Assembly: GCA_017525505.1 (NCBI GenBank)
Contig: JAFXSR010000008.1
Location: 1 to 59,621 of the forward strand
From: Bacteroidales bacterium
Lineage (GTDB): Bacteria; Bacteroidota; Bacteroidia; Bacteroidales; WCHB1-69
DNA length: 59,621 nt
Direction of reading: 5' to 3'
Shown here: positions 51,546 through 58,917 of the stretch, piece by piece
Layout of the letters: each line of letters starts with the position of its first letter
How positions within the stretch are numbered: position 1 is the first letter of the stretch
Notes under the pieces: generated by a model
Databases searched by the model: none
Told to the model about the DNA's origin: nothing
The model's input: only the letters and a program-made list of their open reading frames with translations
Made by a program: the position numbers and the translations under genes

Positions 51546-53702
51546 TTATCTTTTAATTATTTTCTGAATAGCGGTCTGGCCTTCCGATTTCAGTTGCAGC
51601 AAATATATACCACTATTCAAATTGCTAATATTCAAAGTATTACAATTATCATTCAAACTGTATTCAGCCACTATCCTACCCATCACGTCATACAAAACCG
51701 CCTCGCAATGCTGATTTGCCAACTGATCCAGCACCACCGTAACCTGCTGGTCGGCAGGATTGGGATACACGCTGAACTGCAGTTTCTCCGTTTCACAAAC
51801 AGGTGTGCAGTCGAACTTCTTGCCCAGCACCGGACGAATCATGGGAGCTCCGTAAAGGAAAGGCTCACGCCATTCTCCGGAAGTATTGTAAAGCCAATGG
51901 TCACGGGCATCATTATTTTGGTCAAAACCCAAATTGATTGGTGTGTTATGTTGTTGATAAAAGCCCACATAAAAAGTTCCTGAAACCACAAACGGCTCCT
52001 CGAATTCATAGTACACAAACTCTGTCGGGTCAGCCGCATGGCCAGGATATTGGCCAGGCATGGAGAGCAGAACCTCGTCTGGCTCATCCCAAAAATCACT
52101 CCAAACCATCAGTGTAAAAGGCTCCACATTGGCATCTTCGAAAACCGAGTTGAACCACATTCTTACTCCGCGTAGGGTATCAGCCTGTGCCAAAGTGAAC
52201 CTCACCGCCATATAAGTCTGGGGATTTGTCAACTGGGAAATCAAGGAATAACCGCCCTCAGCCGTACCGTCGTCGTAGGCGTAATAGTTGTAAAACTTCT
52301 GCTGGAAGACACAGGTGTCATTGGCAATACAGTCATCCCCCACACCACCGGTTACCGTAAACAAATGCGTGATATAAAAAATCGCACTGTCGGCTCCATC
52401 ATACGAATAATAGAAATCAATATCCGGATCGGTATGGAAAGGATTGACATACAATCCATTGTTGTAATATGGCGCCGCATTCTCGGATGTCGGAACCTGT
52501 TCGCCAACCAAAATTCCATTCTCAGTAGTCACCTTGTAGCTGTATGACACATTGATGACACCGGAGGAGATATTAGCCATATCATTATGGAAATTCTCTT
52601 TCATATCCGTGGGACGATATTGGTTCCACGGCATGGACTGGTATTCTTCCAGTGCGGAAGTGGTCGGACTCACAAAAGTGACATCATGCGGATAAATATC
52701 AAAGCATGAACCACCTTGCTCCAACTGCACATAATCGATATGCCACTGGTCCACATTGGATTCCCATGCAACATAACCATTAGGCTCCAAGCTGGCATAG
52801 TTTCTGAAACGGAAGTGGAAATCACTTCTGAGGTACTGGGGATCGGTGATAGGAATCATCGCTTTCTTGAAATAACACAGATGATGCTCATCCTCATCCA
52901 GCCACTGGTCAACAGTGCAACCTGCGGTGGACCAGACGTGATTCCACCGATATTCAGGACCATACAACGAATCGGAGGGCAGTTCGATGGAAGCCCCCGC
53001 ATTGGCATAAAAATCAAAAACAAAATACACCGTGTCCGGCAACAGGAAAGGATTTAAAAGAGAATCTCCCGGTGAGTACACCGTACTGTCACCGGAATGC
53101 CCATGATGGTTGTACGGCAATTCATAATCGCTGTAAGCGTAGCCGACAAACATACTGTCGCCTGTGGGATAACCGAACTCCAACACCAGTGAATCGCCGG
53201 TTTCGGGATGGTCGCCGATACGCTCCCACTCCACTGGCGGATACGATCTTGAAGCACCCCCCGGCTGATAATAAAAACTGAAATAGAGCGAGTCAGAAAT
53301 CTGCATCGGCCTATGATACACGTTATTATAATCCAGTCTTATCGGATTGGATGTGAGGGTATCGGCGCCGAAAGGCTGGGATTCCGCATGAGAGTATATT
53401 AAACCATTTTCATCCAAGGCATCCAAAGTAGCCACTCCGATAGAAGGCGGAACCATAGGATACGAGTTGTTCACAAATGCCTGTCTGTCAGCCCACAAAG
53501 ACGACTTCGGGGCACCCGTGTAATTGGAGAAATCATCGAAAAAAGGCAAAGTTACCGGGGTGACATTTCTGGTCTTCACCTGGGGCAAACCCATAATTTG
53601 CGGGTTGTGGGTCAGCCCTGTGAGCACTTCCTGCGCCTGCATGACATTCAGACATAGGAAAGCCAATAAAAAGACAACATATTTTCTATATCGATAATTC
53701 AT
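51546..53702 (-). CDS. T9SS-sorted surface protein
   Basis: Surface or secreted protein of 718 residues of unknown role. Signal peptide (YVVFLLAFLCLNVMQAQ) is followed by a long beta-rich body with a large share of Tyr, Asp and Pro (LPFFDDFSNYTGAP, YSFYYQPGG-like strands, FYANAGASIELPSDSLY), and a type A sorting domain (VYPNPADQQVTVVL ... QKIIKR). Lies 7 bp upstream of the exonuclease stop-start pair and 82 bp after the PASTA gene, so likely the same message. Similar proteins are common in Bacteroidetes and mostly uncharacterised. Confidence 0.87.
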   Translation of the reverse strand: MNYRYRKYVVFLLAFLCLNVMQAQEVLTGLTHNPQIMGLPQVKTRNVTPVTLPFFDDFSNYTGAPKSSLWADRQAFVNNSYPMVPPSIGVATLDALDENGLIYSHAESQPFGADTLTSNPIRLDYNNVYHRPMQISDSLYFSFYYQPGGASRSYPPVEWERIGDHPETGDSLVLEFGYPTGDSMFVGYAYSDYELPYNHHGHSGDSTVYSPGDSLLNPFLLPDTVYFVFDFYANAGASIELPSDSLYGPEYRWNHVWSTAGCTVDQWLDEDEHHLCYFKKAMIPITDPQYLRSDFHFRFRNYASLEPNGYVAWESNVDQWHIDYVQLEQGGSCFDIYPHDVTFVSPTTSALEEYQSMPWNQYRPTDMKENFHNDMANISSGVINVSYSYKVTTENGILVGEQVPTSENAAPYYNNGLYVNPFHTDPDIDFYYSYDGADSAIFYITHLFTVTGGVGDDCIANDTCVFQQKFYNYYAYDDGTAEGGYSLISQLTNPQTYMAVRFTLAQADTLRGVRMWFNSVFEDANVEPFTLMVWSDFWDEPDEVLLSMPGQYPGHAADPTEFVYYEFEEPFVVSGTFYVGFYQQHNTPINLGFDQNNDARDHWLYNTSGEWREPFLYGAPMIRPVLGKKFDCTPVCETEKLQFSVYPNPADQQVTVVLDQLANQHCEAVLYDVMGRIVAEYSLNDNCNTLNISNLNSGIYLLQLKSEGQTAIQKIIKR

Positions 53703-53758
53703 AATTTCCCATCATTAAATAATGAAAACCAAGCATTAAAATGACAATTCACTTTCAT

Positions 53759-53797
53759 AATCCTCAGCTTTCAGTTTTCAATTTTCAGTTTTCAATT
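53759..53797. repeat. CTTTCAG/TTTTCAR tandem repeat
   Basis: CTTTCAG, TTTTCAA, TTTTCAG, TTTTCAA units directly at the end of the PASTA gene. Confidence 0.75.
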
Positions 53798-54375
53798 AGT
53801 GTAGAGTCGACGCCTACCGGCAGTTCGCTGATGTCGCGACCCACTACCAGAGTGATTTTGTCTCCCATTTTGATTTTGGTACCGGCGGCAATCACCCTTC
53901 CGTTGTGCAACTGTTCCAATACCGCATTTTCGTATGGACTCGGTTTCAAGATAGTTCCTTCCAACTCCAAGCCCAAAGCATTCAGCATGATTTCGGCCTG
54001 GCGAAGCGACACGTCACGCAGTTCAGGCATGATCACTGTGGGAGGTTCGGAGGTCGCCACCGTAAGATACACCTTACGGCCCTTCTTCACCTTCTCGCCA
54101 GCCTCGGGATTCTGCTTGATAATCGTACCAGGTTCCATGGTCTTGTCGTACACCTCATCGGTAATGACAATGATATAATCTGAAGGCAGAAGTGTGTCAA
54201 TCAGCGCCACACTGTTTTGTCCCACAAAGTTAGGCATATCCACCTCGCGACCATGGCGGGTGTAAGATTTCAGTACAATCAGACATACCACCGCAAGAAC
54301 CATGGTGATGATGACAGCCAACACCAAATGGAAGCCCATGCGCTGCGGTTTGAAGAAGTCTCTAATTTTGCCCAT
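53785..54375 (-). CDS. Membrane-anchored PASTA domain protein
   Basis: 196 residues: one transmembrane segment (FHLVLAVIITMVLAVVCLIVL, about 14-34), then two to three PASTA domains in the periplasm (DMPNFVGQNSVALIDTLLP; VIMPELRDVSLRQAEIMLNA and KMGDKITLVVG). PASTA domains bind peptidoglycan fragments or act as spacers in cell-wall enzymes; here there is no kinase or transpeptidase domain. The promoter box at 54480-54487 starts the unit; ATG at 54375. Upstream of the T9SS protein and exonuclease. Confidence 0.9.
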   Translation of the reverse strand: MGKIRDFFKPQRMGFHLVLAVIITMVLAVVCLIVLKSYTRHGREVDMPNFVGQNSVALIDTLLPSDYIIVITDEVYDKTMEPGTIIKQNPEAGEKVKKGRKVYLTVATSEPPTVIMPELRDVSLRQAEIMLNALGLELEGTILKPSPYENAVLEQLHNGRVIAAGTKIKMGDKITLVVGRDISELPVGVDSTLIEN

Positions 54376-54379
54376 GTTT

Positions 54380-54418
54380 TTTTCAGGTTTCAGGTTATAG
54401 GTTTCAGGTTTCAGAATT
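54380..54418. repeat. TTTCAGG tandem repeat
   Basis: TTTCAGG units repeated four times with one degenerate spacer (TTATAGG) upstream of the PASTA gene. Confidence 0.8.
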
Positions 54419-54479
54419 ATGGAATAACGTTTTCTATACACTGGTCCCTGACCCCTGTTCACTATAATCAATTAAACGA

Positions 54480-54487
54480 CAAAAATA
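54480..54487 (-). promoter_or_regulatory. -7 promoter box (TATTTTTG) for the PASTA unit
   Basis: TAnnTTTG match between nspC and the PASTA gene, about 105 nt upstream of the ATG. Confidence 0.65.
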
Positions 54488-54503
54488 CAAAAAAATTATG
54501 ACA

Positions 54504-55661
54504 TCAGCCTAATTTTGCCTTATAATCTTCGTAAGTTCCTGGCTGAGCCAGCAAAACGAACTCGCCGTCTTTCTGAATCATGCCAATGGCAGGATGTCTG
54601 ACTCCATTGAAAAAAGTGGTTTTCACCATAGTATAGTGAATCATATCGTCGAACACGATGCGGTCACCGACTTCCAACGGTTCAGGAAAAGCGAAATCAC
54701 CCATCCCGATAAAGTCGCCGGCCAAACAGGAGCAGCCTCCCAGACGATAGACATACTTGCTGTTCTCATCGGGGTTCTTCGCACCCAGCACCAGCGGCTT
54801 GTAAGGCATCTCCAGACAGTCGGGCAAATGGCAGGAAAAGGAGATGTTGAGCATGGCGATTTTGATGCCTTTGTTCTCCACGATGTCCTCTACCGTAGAG
54901 GTCAGCACGCCCGTCTGCCAACCCACCGCCTCTCCGGGTTCCAGAATCACCTCTTCCAGATTCGGATAGCGGCTCTTGAAATCCTTCAGCAGCTGAATCA
55001 GATGCGGAATATTGTAATCCTCGCGGGTAATATGGTGCCCGCCACCGAAATTCACCCACTTACACTCCTTGATGTAACGGCTGAAACGTTTTTCGAAATG
55101 CTCCAGGCAATGCTCCAGCGCATAGCTGTCGTTCTCGCAAAGCACATGAAAATGCAGTCCATCAATGCCTTGCGACAGATGCTCGGGCATATCCTCCGCC
55201 AGCACCCCCAGACGCGAGCCGGGCAGAGCAGGATTGTAAAGGTCAGTCTCTATTTCCGAATACTCGGGGTTCACCCTCAGACCGAAGCTCACCTTTTTGG
55301 GAAACTTCTCCGCCTTGTCTTTGAACCGTGCCCACTGGCTCAGGGAATTGAACGTCAAGTGACTGCTATACATCAAGAGAGTTTCGAACTCATCCTCCTG
55401 ATACACCGGGGCGAAAGTATGCGCCTCGCAGCCCATCTCCTCCGCAATCAGCCGCGCCTCGTTCAGCGAGCTGGCGGTAGCCCCCGCCAAATACTGTTTC
55501 ACCAAAGGGAAAGAGCGCCAGAAAGCGAAACCTTTCAGGGCACAGATGATAGAGACTCCGGCCTCCTGCTGCACCAGGTCGAGGAGCTGCAGATTGGCCT
55601 CCAAAGCCTCTTCATACATAATGTAACACGGGGACGGATATTGTTCGAATTGCGGAATCAT
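54504..55661 (-). CDS. nspC: Carboxynorspermidine decarboxylase
   Basis: PLP-dependent enzyme (alanine-racemase-like fold) that makes spermidine or norspermidine from the carboxy-precursor. 385 residues; the PLP lysine is Lys43 in CALKGFAFW, with downstream LHFHVLCENDSYALEH, WVNFGGGHHITREDYN and GCSCLAGDFIGMGDFAF typical of NspC. Carboxynorspermidine dehydrogenase, its usual partner, is not in the window. Promoter at 55695-55702. Confidence 0.94.
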   Translation of the reverse strand: MIPQFEQYPSPCYIMYEEALEANLQLLDLVQQEAGVSIICALKGFAFWRSFPLVKQYLAGATASSLNEARLIAEEMGCEAHTFAPVYQEDEFETLLMYSSHLTFNSLSQWARFKDKAEKFPKKVSFGLRVNPEYSEIETDLYNPALPGSRLGVLAEDMPEHLSQGIDGLHFHVLCENDSYALEHCLEHFEKRFSRYIKECKWVNFGGGHHITREDYNIPHLIQLLKDFKSRYPNLEEVILEPGEAVGWQTGVLTSTVEDIVENKGIKIAMLNISFSCHLPDCLEMPYKPLVLGAKNPDENSKYVYRLGGCSCLAGDFIGMGDFAFPEPLEVGDRIVFDDMIHYTMVKTTFFNGVRHPAIGMIQKDGEFVLLAQPGTYEDYKAKLG

Positions 55662-55694
55662 AATGGGTGTTTTTTGCGGTTAAAAATGAAACGG

Positions 55695-55702
55695 CAAAAA
55701 TA
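55695..55702 (-). promoter_or_regulatory. -7 promoter box (TATTTTTG) for nspC
   Basis: TAnnTTTG match 33 nt upstream of the nspC ATG. Confidence 0.72.
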
Positions 55703-55715
55703 CAAAATTAGATGT

Positions 55716-55882
55716 TACTTTTCGTGATAGAAAAGTAAGCAAAAGATCCTTTTTTTTCACAACTTTCTTTTCCGTTCCTTTTCCCTTAGATGGAAAAGGA
55801 ACCAAAAGATCAAGCCGACGGTAAGTGCAGCCGCACAAGCCCGTACGCCCCAACCGTCGGCCTTGCCCACGCACGCAGCATC
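55716..55882 (+). repeat. 105-bp interspersed element, copy C (extended)
   Basis: Third copy of the element at 23896 and 32248: AT-rich hairpin first, then an extra stretch of about 60 bp, then the CCGACGG/CCGTCGG core to the GCACGCAGCATC end. Confidence 0.8.
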
Positions 55883-55951
55883 ATTGCATGATTTGTAATG
55901 GCGCATCGAATGTGTCCGCATCCGCACCATGTATGCATTTCATGTAGCACC

Positions 55952-56024
55952 TTGTAGGGCTGTCACATTGTGGCAGCCGAGCTGCTGAATCCGCTACGGC
56001 TGCCGTGATACGACAGCCCTACAA
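55952..56024. repeat. 73-bp nested palindromic element
   Basis: Outer perfect 13-bp arms TTGTAGGGCTGTC (55952-55964) / GACAGCCCTACAA (56012-56024) enclose inner 8-bp arms GGCAGCCG (55972-55979) / CGGCTGCC (55997-56004). A left-half relative is at 10406-10430. Confidence 0.9.
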
Positions 56025-56031
56025 CACAGCG

Positions 56032-56634
56032 TCAGGGATTGATTTTCTTCTCCAATTTGGCCAATTTCTCTTTCAATTGTTTGATCTCATCATCATTTTC
56101 CCTCTTTACCGAATGTTTGAATTTGAACATCGCCAAATTTAACTCAAAAGAAGTTTCGCTGCTTTGCTTGGGAAGGATGTCACTCATAATGTCTTCTACC
56201 AATTGTCCGCCACGATGCAAGAGAACTTGCTGTTTTGTGCTTTTGTCCTCTTGCTGCGGGATTTCCACTATTACCCTCGACAATTCCTTCAACTTGGCGT
56301 ATGCTTCCACAATGGCAATAGTGGTTTCCACCGCTTTAGGACTTTTCAGGATAGTGGCCAGCATGTAAAGACCTTTTTCGGTGAAAGCCTTGGGAAATTG
56401 TCTAGTTTTGGCAAATTTTGCGGTCGAAATTTTCGACCGCAAAATTGCAAATTCTTGATTATCAACCTCCCACACATACCCTGTCGGGAACTTTTCAGGA
56501 TTGTTGCTAACTGCTTCGTTAATGCGTTTTGTTTCCACACCATACAACTCTGCTACATCAGAATCCAATATCACCTGCTGATTTCTGAGGGTGATGACTT
56601 TCTTTTCCACTTCGGGAAGTAAATTGTTGTCCAT
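56032..56634 (-). CDS. ORF6N domain protein
   Basis: 200-residue protein of the ORF6N type, which is common in Bacteroidetes mobile and phage-derived regions. Visible are the start VITLRNQQVILDSDVAELYG, VETKRINEAVSNNPEKFP and FPKAFTEKGLYMLATILKSP, with a coiled-coil end (EIKQLKEKLAKLEKKI). Probably DNA-binding; function unknown. Codons 64-73 are formed by a perfect 29-nt palindrome (56416-56444), which inside a reading frame is unusual. Confidence 0.88.
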   Translation of the reverse strand: MDNNLLPEVEKKVITLRNQQVILDSDVAELYGVETKRINEAVSNNPEKFPTGYVWEVDNQEFAILRSKISTAKFAKTRQFPKAFTEKGLYMLATILKSPKAVETTIAIVEAYAKLKELSRVIVEIPQQEDKSTKQQVLLHRGGQLVEDIMSDILPKQSSETSFELNLAMFKFKHSVKRENDDEIKQLKEKLAKLEKKINP

Positions 56635-56921
56635 AGTATTTTAATTTAAGGTTTATTCTGCTTGCAAAGTTACAATATCCAAATTAGAAAATCAATAGCA
56701 AAATCATAGTCAATTTACTGAAAATCAATACTATAATAATTTACACATTTCATTCAGAAAGTGGACAAAAATGTGTAAAAATATGCAGGATAGCCATGAT
56801 GCATATTTTTAGATCCCGTCTGGAAATTATAAAGCAACCTCTGAAATTTTGGAAGTTTTTCTCTGAGGGAAAACCACAACTAAAGGAGGTGAACACTCCT
56901 TGTCTGTAAGGCAAGCGACAA

Positions 56922-57133
56922 AAAAATCGTGAGCTTCATTATTTGATTCTGAGGCTCTCGACTAACCTACACTACAAAACAACGAATGCCCACGATTGCT
57001 CGTAAGCATTTTCGTTTCTTTTTGTAGTGAACTAAAATTGTCGAGATTTCAGAATCCAAAGAAAAGCGAAAACGCAATAATATGTGTTTTATCTTCTACT
57101 AATTATCTACCTTTTGTTTGACAATTCATTTTT
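56922..57133 (-). ncRNA. Candidate structured RNA with 6S-like architecture
   Basis: The minus strand of this stretch folds into one long rod: closing stem GATTCTGA...CTCGAC (57037-57055) with GTCGAG...CTCAGAATC (56955-56972), a central AT-rich bubble, then a second stem CACTACAAAA / TTTTGTAGTG capped by AACGAA...ATGC / GCAT...TTCGTT and a 16-nt loop. A TTTTG(N19)TATTTTTG promoter lies directly upstream and a T-run at 56922-56929 could end it, giving about 210 nt. Length and bubble agree with 6S RNA, but the family was not confirmed. Confidence 0.45.
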
Positions 57134-57139
57134 ACACGG

Positions 57140-57147
57140 CAAAAATA
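57140..57147 (-). promoter_or_regulatory. -7 promoter box (TATTTTTG), with a TTTTG -33 element
   Basis: TAnnTTTG match with TTTTG about 19 nt upstream, the best two-part promoter of the region; it drives the structured RNA candidate. Confidence 0.65.
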
Positions 57148-57195
57148 CACAAAATTTCCTTCAAAACAATAGCCAAAACCGAAAAAATTGTATTT

Positions 57196-58392
57196 TTACC
57201 TTAATTTATTCCTCATAAAACTCTGTCGTACATACAGATAGAAGAACAACACTCCTGCTAGGTTCACCACCCAGGAAGTCCAGAAAGCCTGATGGTAGCC
57301 GATATGTTCTGAAACAATACCTCCGACCATGATTCCCAAGCCTACACCGATATCCCAACAAATCAGGATGCTGGAATTGGCAGTACCCCGCTGGGTGTGA
57401 GGCGCCAGGTTGATGAACATGGTCTGGAAAGCAGGCCACATGTGCCCATTGCCCAAGCCTATCACCAAAGCCGCTCCGTAATAGCCAATAGGGTTATGCA
57501 AAGCGGCGAACATCAGATAGCCAAACAATGACACCACCACTCCCGCGGAAGCGTTCTGCACGATTTTCCCCTGACTCAAACTACGGCTGCCAATCAGTCT
57601 GGAGAGAATCAGTCCGGCGGAAAGCAGCATAAAAAACACCCCCGTTCCACCCGTGATGCCCAGTTCCTCCTTGCCGTAAATGGCCACATAGGTGGACAAG
57701 ACCCCATAGGAAAACGCATAGCATACCATTGCCAATCCTTCGCTCCAGCCTTTCAGCAGGAAGAAACGGTCGAGGGAGATTTTGGGCTTGTCAGGAATCA
57801 GTTCCCTGCTGTTCAAGTGCAAAGTGGAATTGACAGCAAAGCCTATGCCCGATGTGAGCAAAGCCAACCAAAAGAGCAATTCGTAGCTGTTGCTAACTTG
57901 CAAGATGTAAATGGCCAAAGCGGGTGCAATAGCCGAGGCGATATTGTTGCTTAGTCCGTAATAGCCGATACCTTCCGCCCTGCGCGAGGGGTGCAGCACA
58001 TCGATAGCTACGGTACTGTTGGAAACTGTGGCCGCCCCAAACGGAGCCCCGTGAAGTGTCCGGACAATGGCAAAGAGCAACAGCGAACCCGCCATCAGGT
58101 AACCCCCGAAGAAAATGCAGAACAAGCCATAAAAAAGCAGCAGTGTTTTCTTGCGGGGAAAACTATCGACAAAAAAACCGCTGAAAGGGCGGATAAGCAA
58201 TGCCATCAAAGTATAGCCCGACAACACCAGTCCGATAGTTTGCTTGTTGGCCTCAAAAGTGTCCTTCAAATAAAGCGGAAGTAGCGGTGTCAGCAGCATG
58301 AAAGAGAAAAAAATCATGAAATTGGCAATCCATACTTTGATGTAATTGCTATTCCACAATTTCTCTTGAGGCTGATTATCAGTATCTTTCAT
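57196..58392 (-). CDS. Major facilitator superfamily transporter
   Basis: Twelve-helix membrane transporter of 398 residues. The loop 2-3 motif is visible as FSGFFVDSFPRKKTLLLFYG, with the second-half equivalent near 240-260 (ISRLIGSRSLSQGKI-like). Sequence resembles drug or sugar exporters of the YfcJ/arabinose-efflux type; the substrate is unknown. Monocistronic, divergent from tRNA-Val. Confidence 0.9.
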   Translation of the reverse strand: MKDTDNQPQEKLWNSNYIKVWIANFMIFFSFMLLTPLLPLYLKDTFEANKQTIGLVLSGYTLMALLIRPFSGFFVDSFPRKKTLLLFYGLFCIFFGGYLMAGSLLLFAIVRTLHGAPFGAATVSNSTVAIDVLHPSRRAEGIGYYGLSNNIASAIAPALAIYILQVSNSYELLFWLALLTSGIGFAVNSTLHLNSRELIPDKPKISLDRFFLLKGWSEGLAMVCYAFSYGVLSTYVAIYGKEELGITGGTGVFFMLLSAGLILSRLIGSRSLSQGKIVQNASAGVVVSLFGYLMFAALHNPIGYYGAALVIGLGNGHMWPAFQTMFINLAPHTQRGTANSSILICWDIGVGLGIMVGGIVSEHIGYHQAFWTSWVVNLAGVLFFYLYVRQSFMRNKLR

Positions 58393-58410
58393 TTTTTGTC
58401 AAAAACTTGA

Positions 58411-58418
58411 CAAAGGTA
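58411..58418 (-). promoter_or_regulatory. -7 promoter box (TACCTTTG) for the MFS gene
   Basis: TAnnTTTG match 18 nt upstream of the MFS ATG. Confidence 0.72.
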
Positions 58419-58431
58419 CGATTTTTTTTCG

Positions 58432-58439
58432 TATTTTTG
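58432..58439 (+). promoter_or_regulatory. -7 promoter box (TATTTTTG) for tRNA-Val
   Basis: TAnnTTTG match 14 nt before the first base of the tRNA; back to back with the MFS promoter. Confidence 0.75.
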
Positions 58440-58453
58440 CAACCTCAAAAAAC

Positions 58454-58531
58454 GGGACGTTAGCCCAGTTGGTTTAGAGCGCTGCCTCCACACGGCAGAG
58501 GTCATAGGTTCAAATCCTATACGTCCCACCA
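58454..58531 (+). tRNA. tRNA-Val (anticodon CAC)
   Basis: Perfect acceptor stem GGGACGT / ACGTCCC, U8-A9, anticodon stem CTGCC/GGCAG with a 7-base loop TCCACAC (anticodon CAC at 58489-58491) and T-arm ATAGG TTCAAAT CCTAT. The 3' CCA is encoded (58529-58531). Position 33 is C instead of the near-universal U, and the D-stem has one C-A mismatch; the anticodon assignment therefore deserves a check. Confidence 0.88.
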
Positions 58532-58536
58532 ACGAC

Positions 58537-58568
58537 AGAGCCGCCATAGTGACGGCTCTATTTTTTTT
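58537..58568 (+). terminator. Intrinsic terminator after tRNA-Val
   Basis: Stem AGAGCCG (58537-58543) / CGGCTCT (58553-58559) followed by a run of T (58561-58568). Confidence 0.85.
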
Positions 58569-58586
58569 GCTATGACCTCAATCCTC

Positions 58587-58691
58587 TCACCTCTTCACCA
58601 CAAACTTCCTGTTGGTGTTGCCCGCTCGGGTGTTGATGTGCGCGATGTACGTACCGAGGGCGAGGGTGCGGACGTAAACGGAAATTGCACC
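58587..58691 (-). pseudogene. Orphan T9SS C-terminal tail
   Basis: A 34-codon open frame ending at TGA 58587-58589 reads VYVRTLALGTYIAHI ... NRKFVVKR, the C-terminal end of a type A T9SS sorting domain, and is preceded by an in-frame TAG at 58692-58694. No body of the protein remains. A second such tail enters from the right edge at 59583. Confidence 0.75.
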
Positions 58692-58917
58692 CTAACGAAC
58701 AAAATCTTCCAAAATTCCAGACGGTTAATCTGAGGCATCACCAAGTACTGTTTTGTGCATTTTTTGCACTTTGCAACTTTCTTTCCGAAAACAACCTCTT
58801 TTCAAACGAAAAATGTCACTTTTATCATTTTGATATTTAGCGAGTTAAATATAATTGACACTTGATTTGTTTGCTCTTATTTTGTAAATTTGCAGGCTAC
58901 AATTTAAAAATTTAGAG
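58692..58917. other. Intergenic region without recognised content
   Basis: AT-rich, with the promoter box at 58885-58892 and no open reading frame. The stretch just beyond the orphan T9SS tail may be decayed coding sequence of the same gene, but nothing is recognisable. Confidence 0.5.
58885..58892 (+). promoter_or_regulatory. -7 promoter box (TAAATTTG) for the YhcG-type gene
   Basis: TAnnTTTG match 25 nt upstream of the ATG at 58918. Confidence 0.7.

Larger units (their letters stand above)
56635..57195. other. Non-coding region, 561 bp
   Basis: No open reading frame of interest. Holds the structured RNA candidate (56922-57133), its promoter box (57140-57147) and an AT-rich stretch next to the ORF6N start. 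A short hairpin AAGGAG/CTCCTT at 56884-56902 resembles an anti-Shine-Dalgarno sequence by chance. Confidence 0.6.

Noticed and set aside
54594..55727. Long open frame (377 codons) opposite nspC
   Set aside because: nspC on the minus strand has its PLP lysine and all family motifs; the opposite frame is low in plausible structure.
55680..55874. Small open frame upstream of nspC
   Set aside because: Its peptide (GLCGCTYRRL) is the same as that of the element near 23904; it is a by-product of the interspersed repeat.
56870..56910. Sequence like the 3' end of 16S rRNA (CACCTCCTTT)
   Set aside because: Only about 12 bases match and the preceding 16S helices are absent; it forms a small local hairpin.
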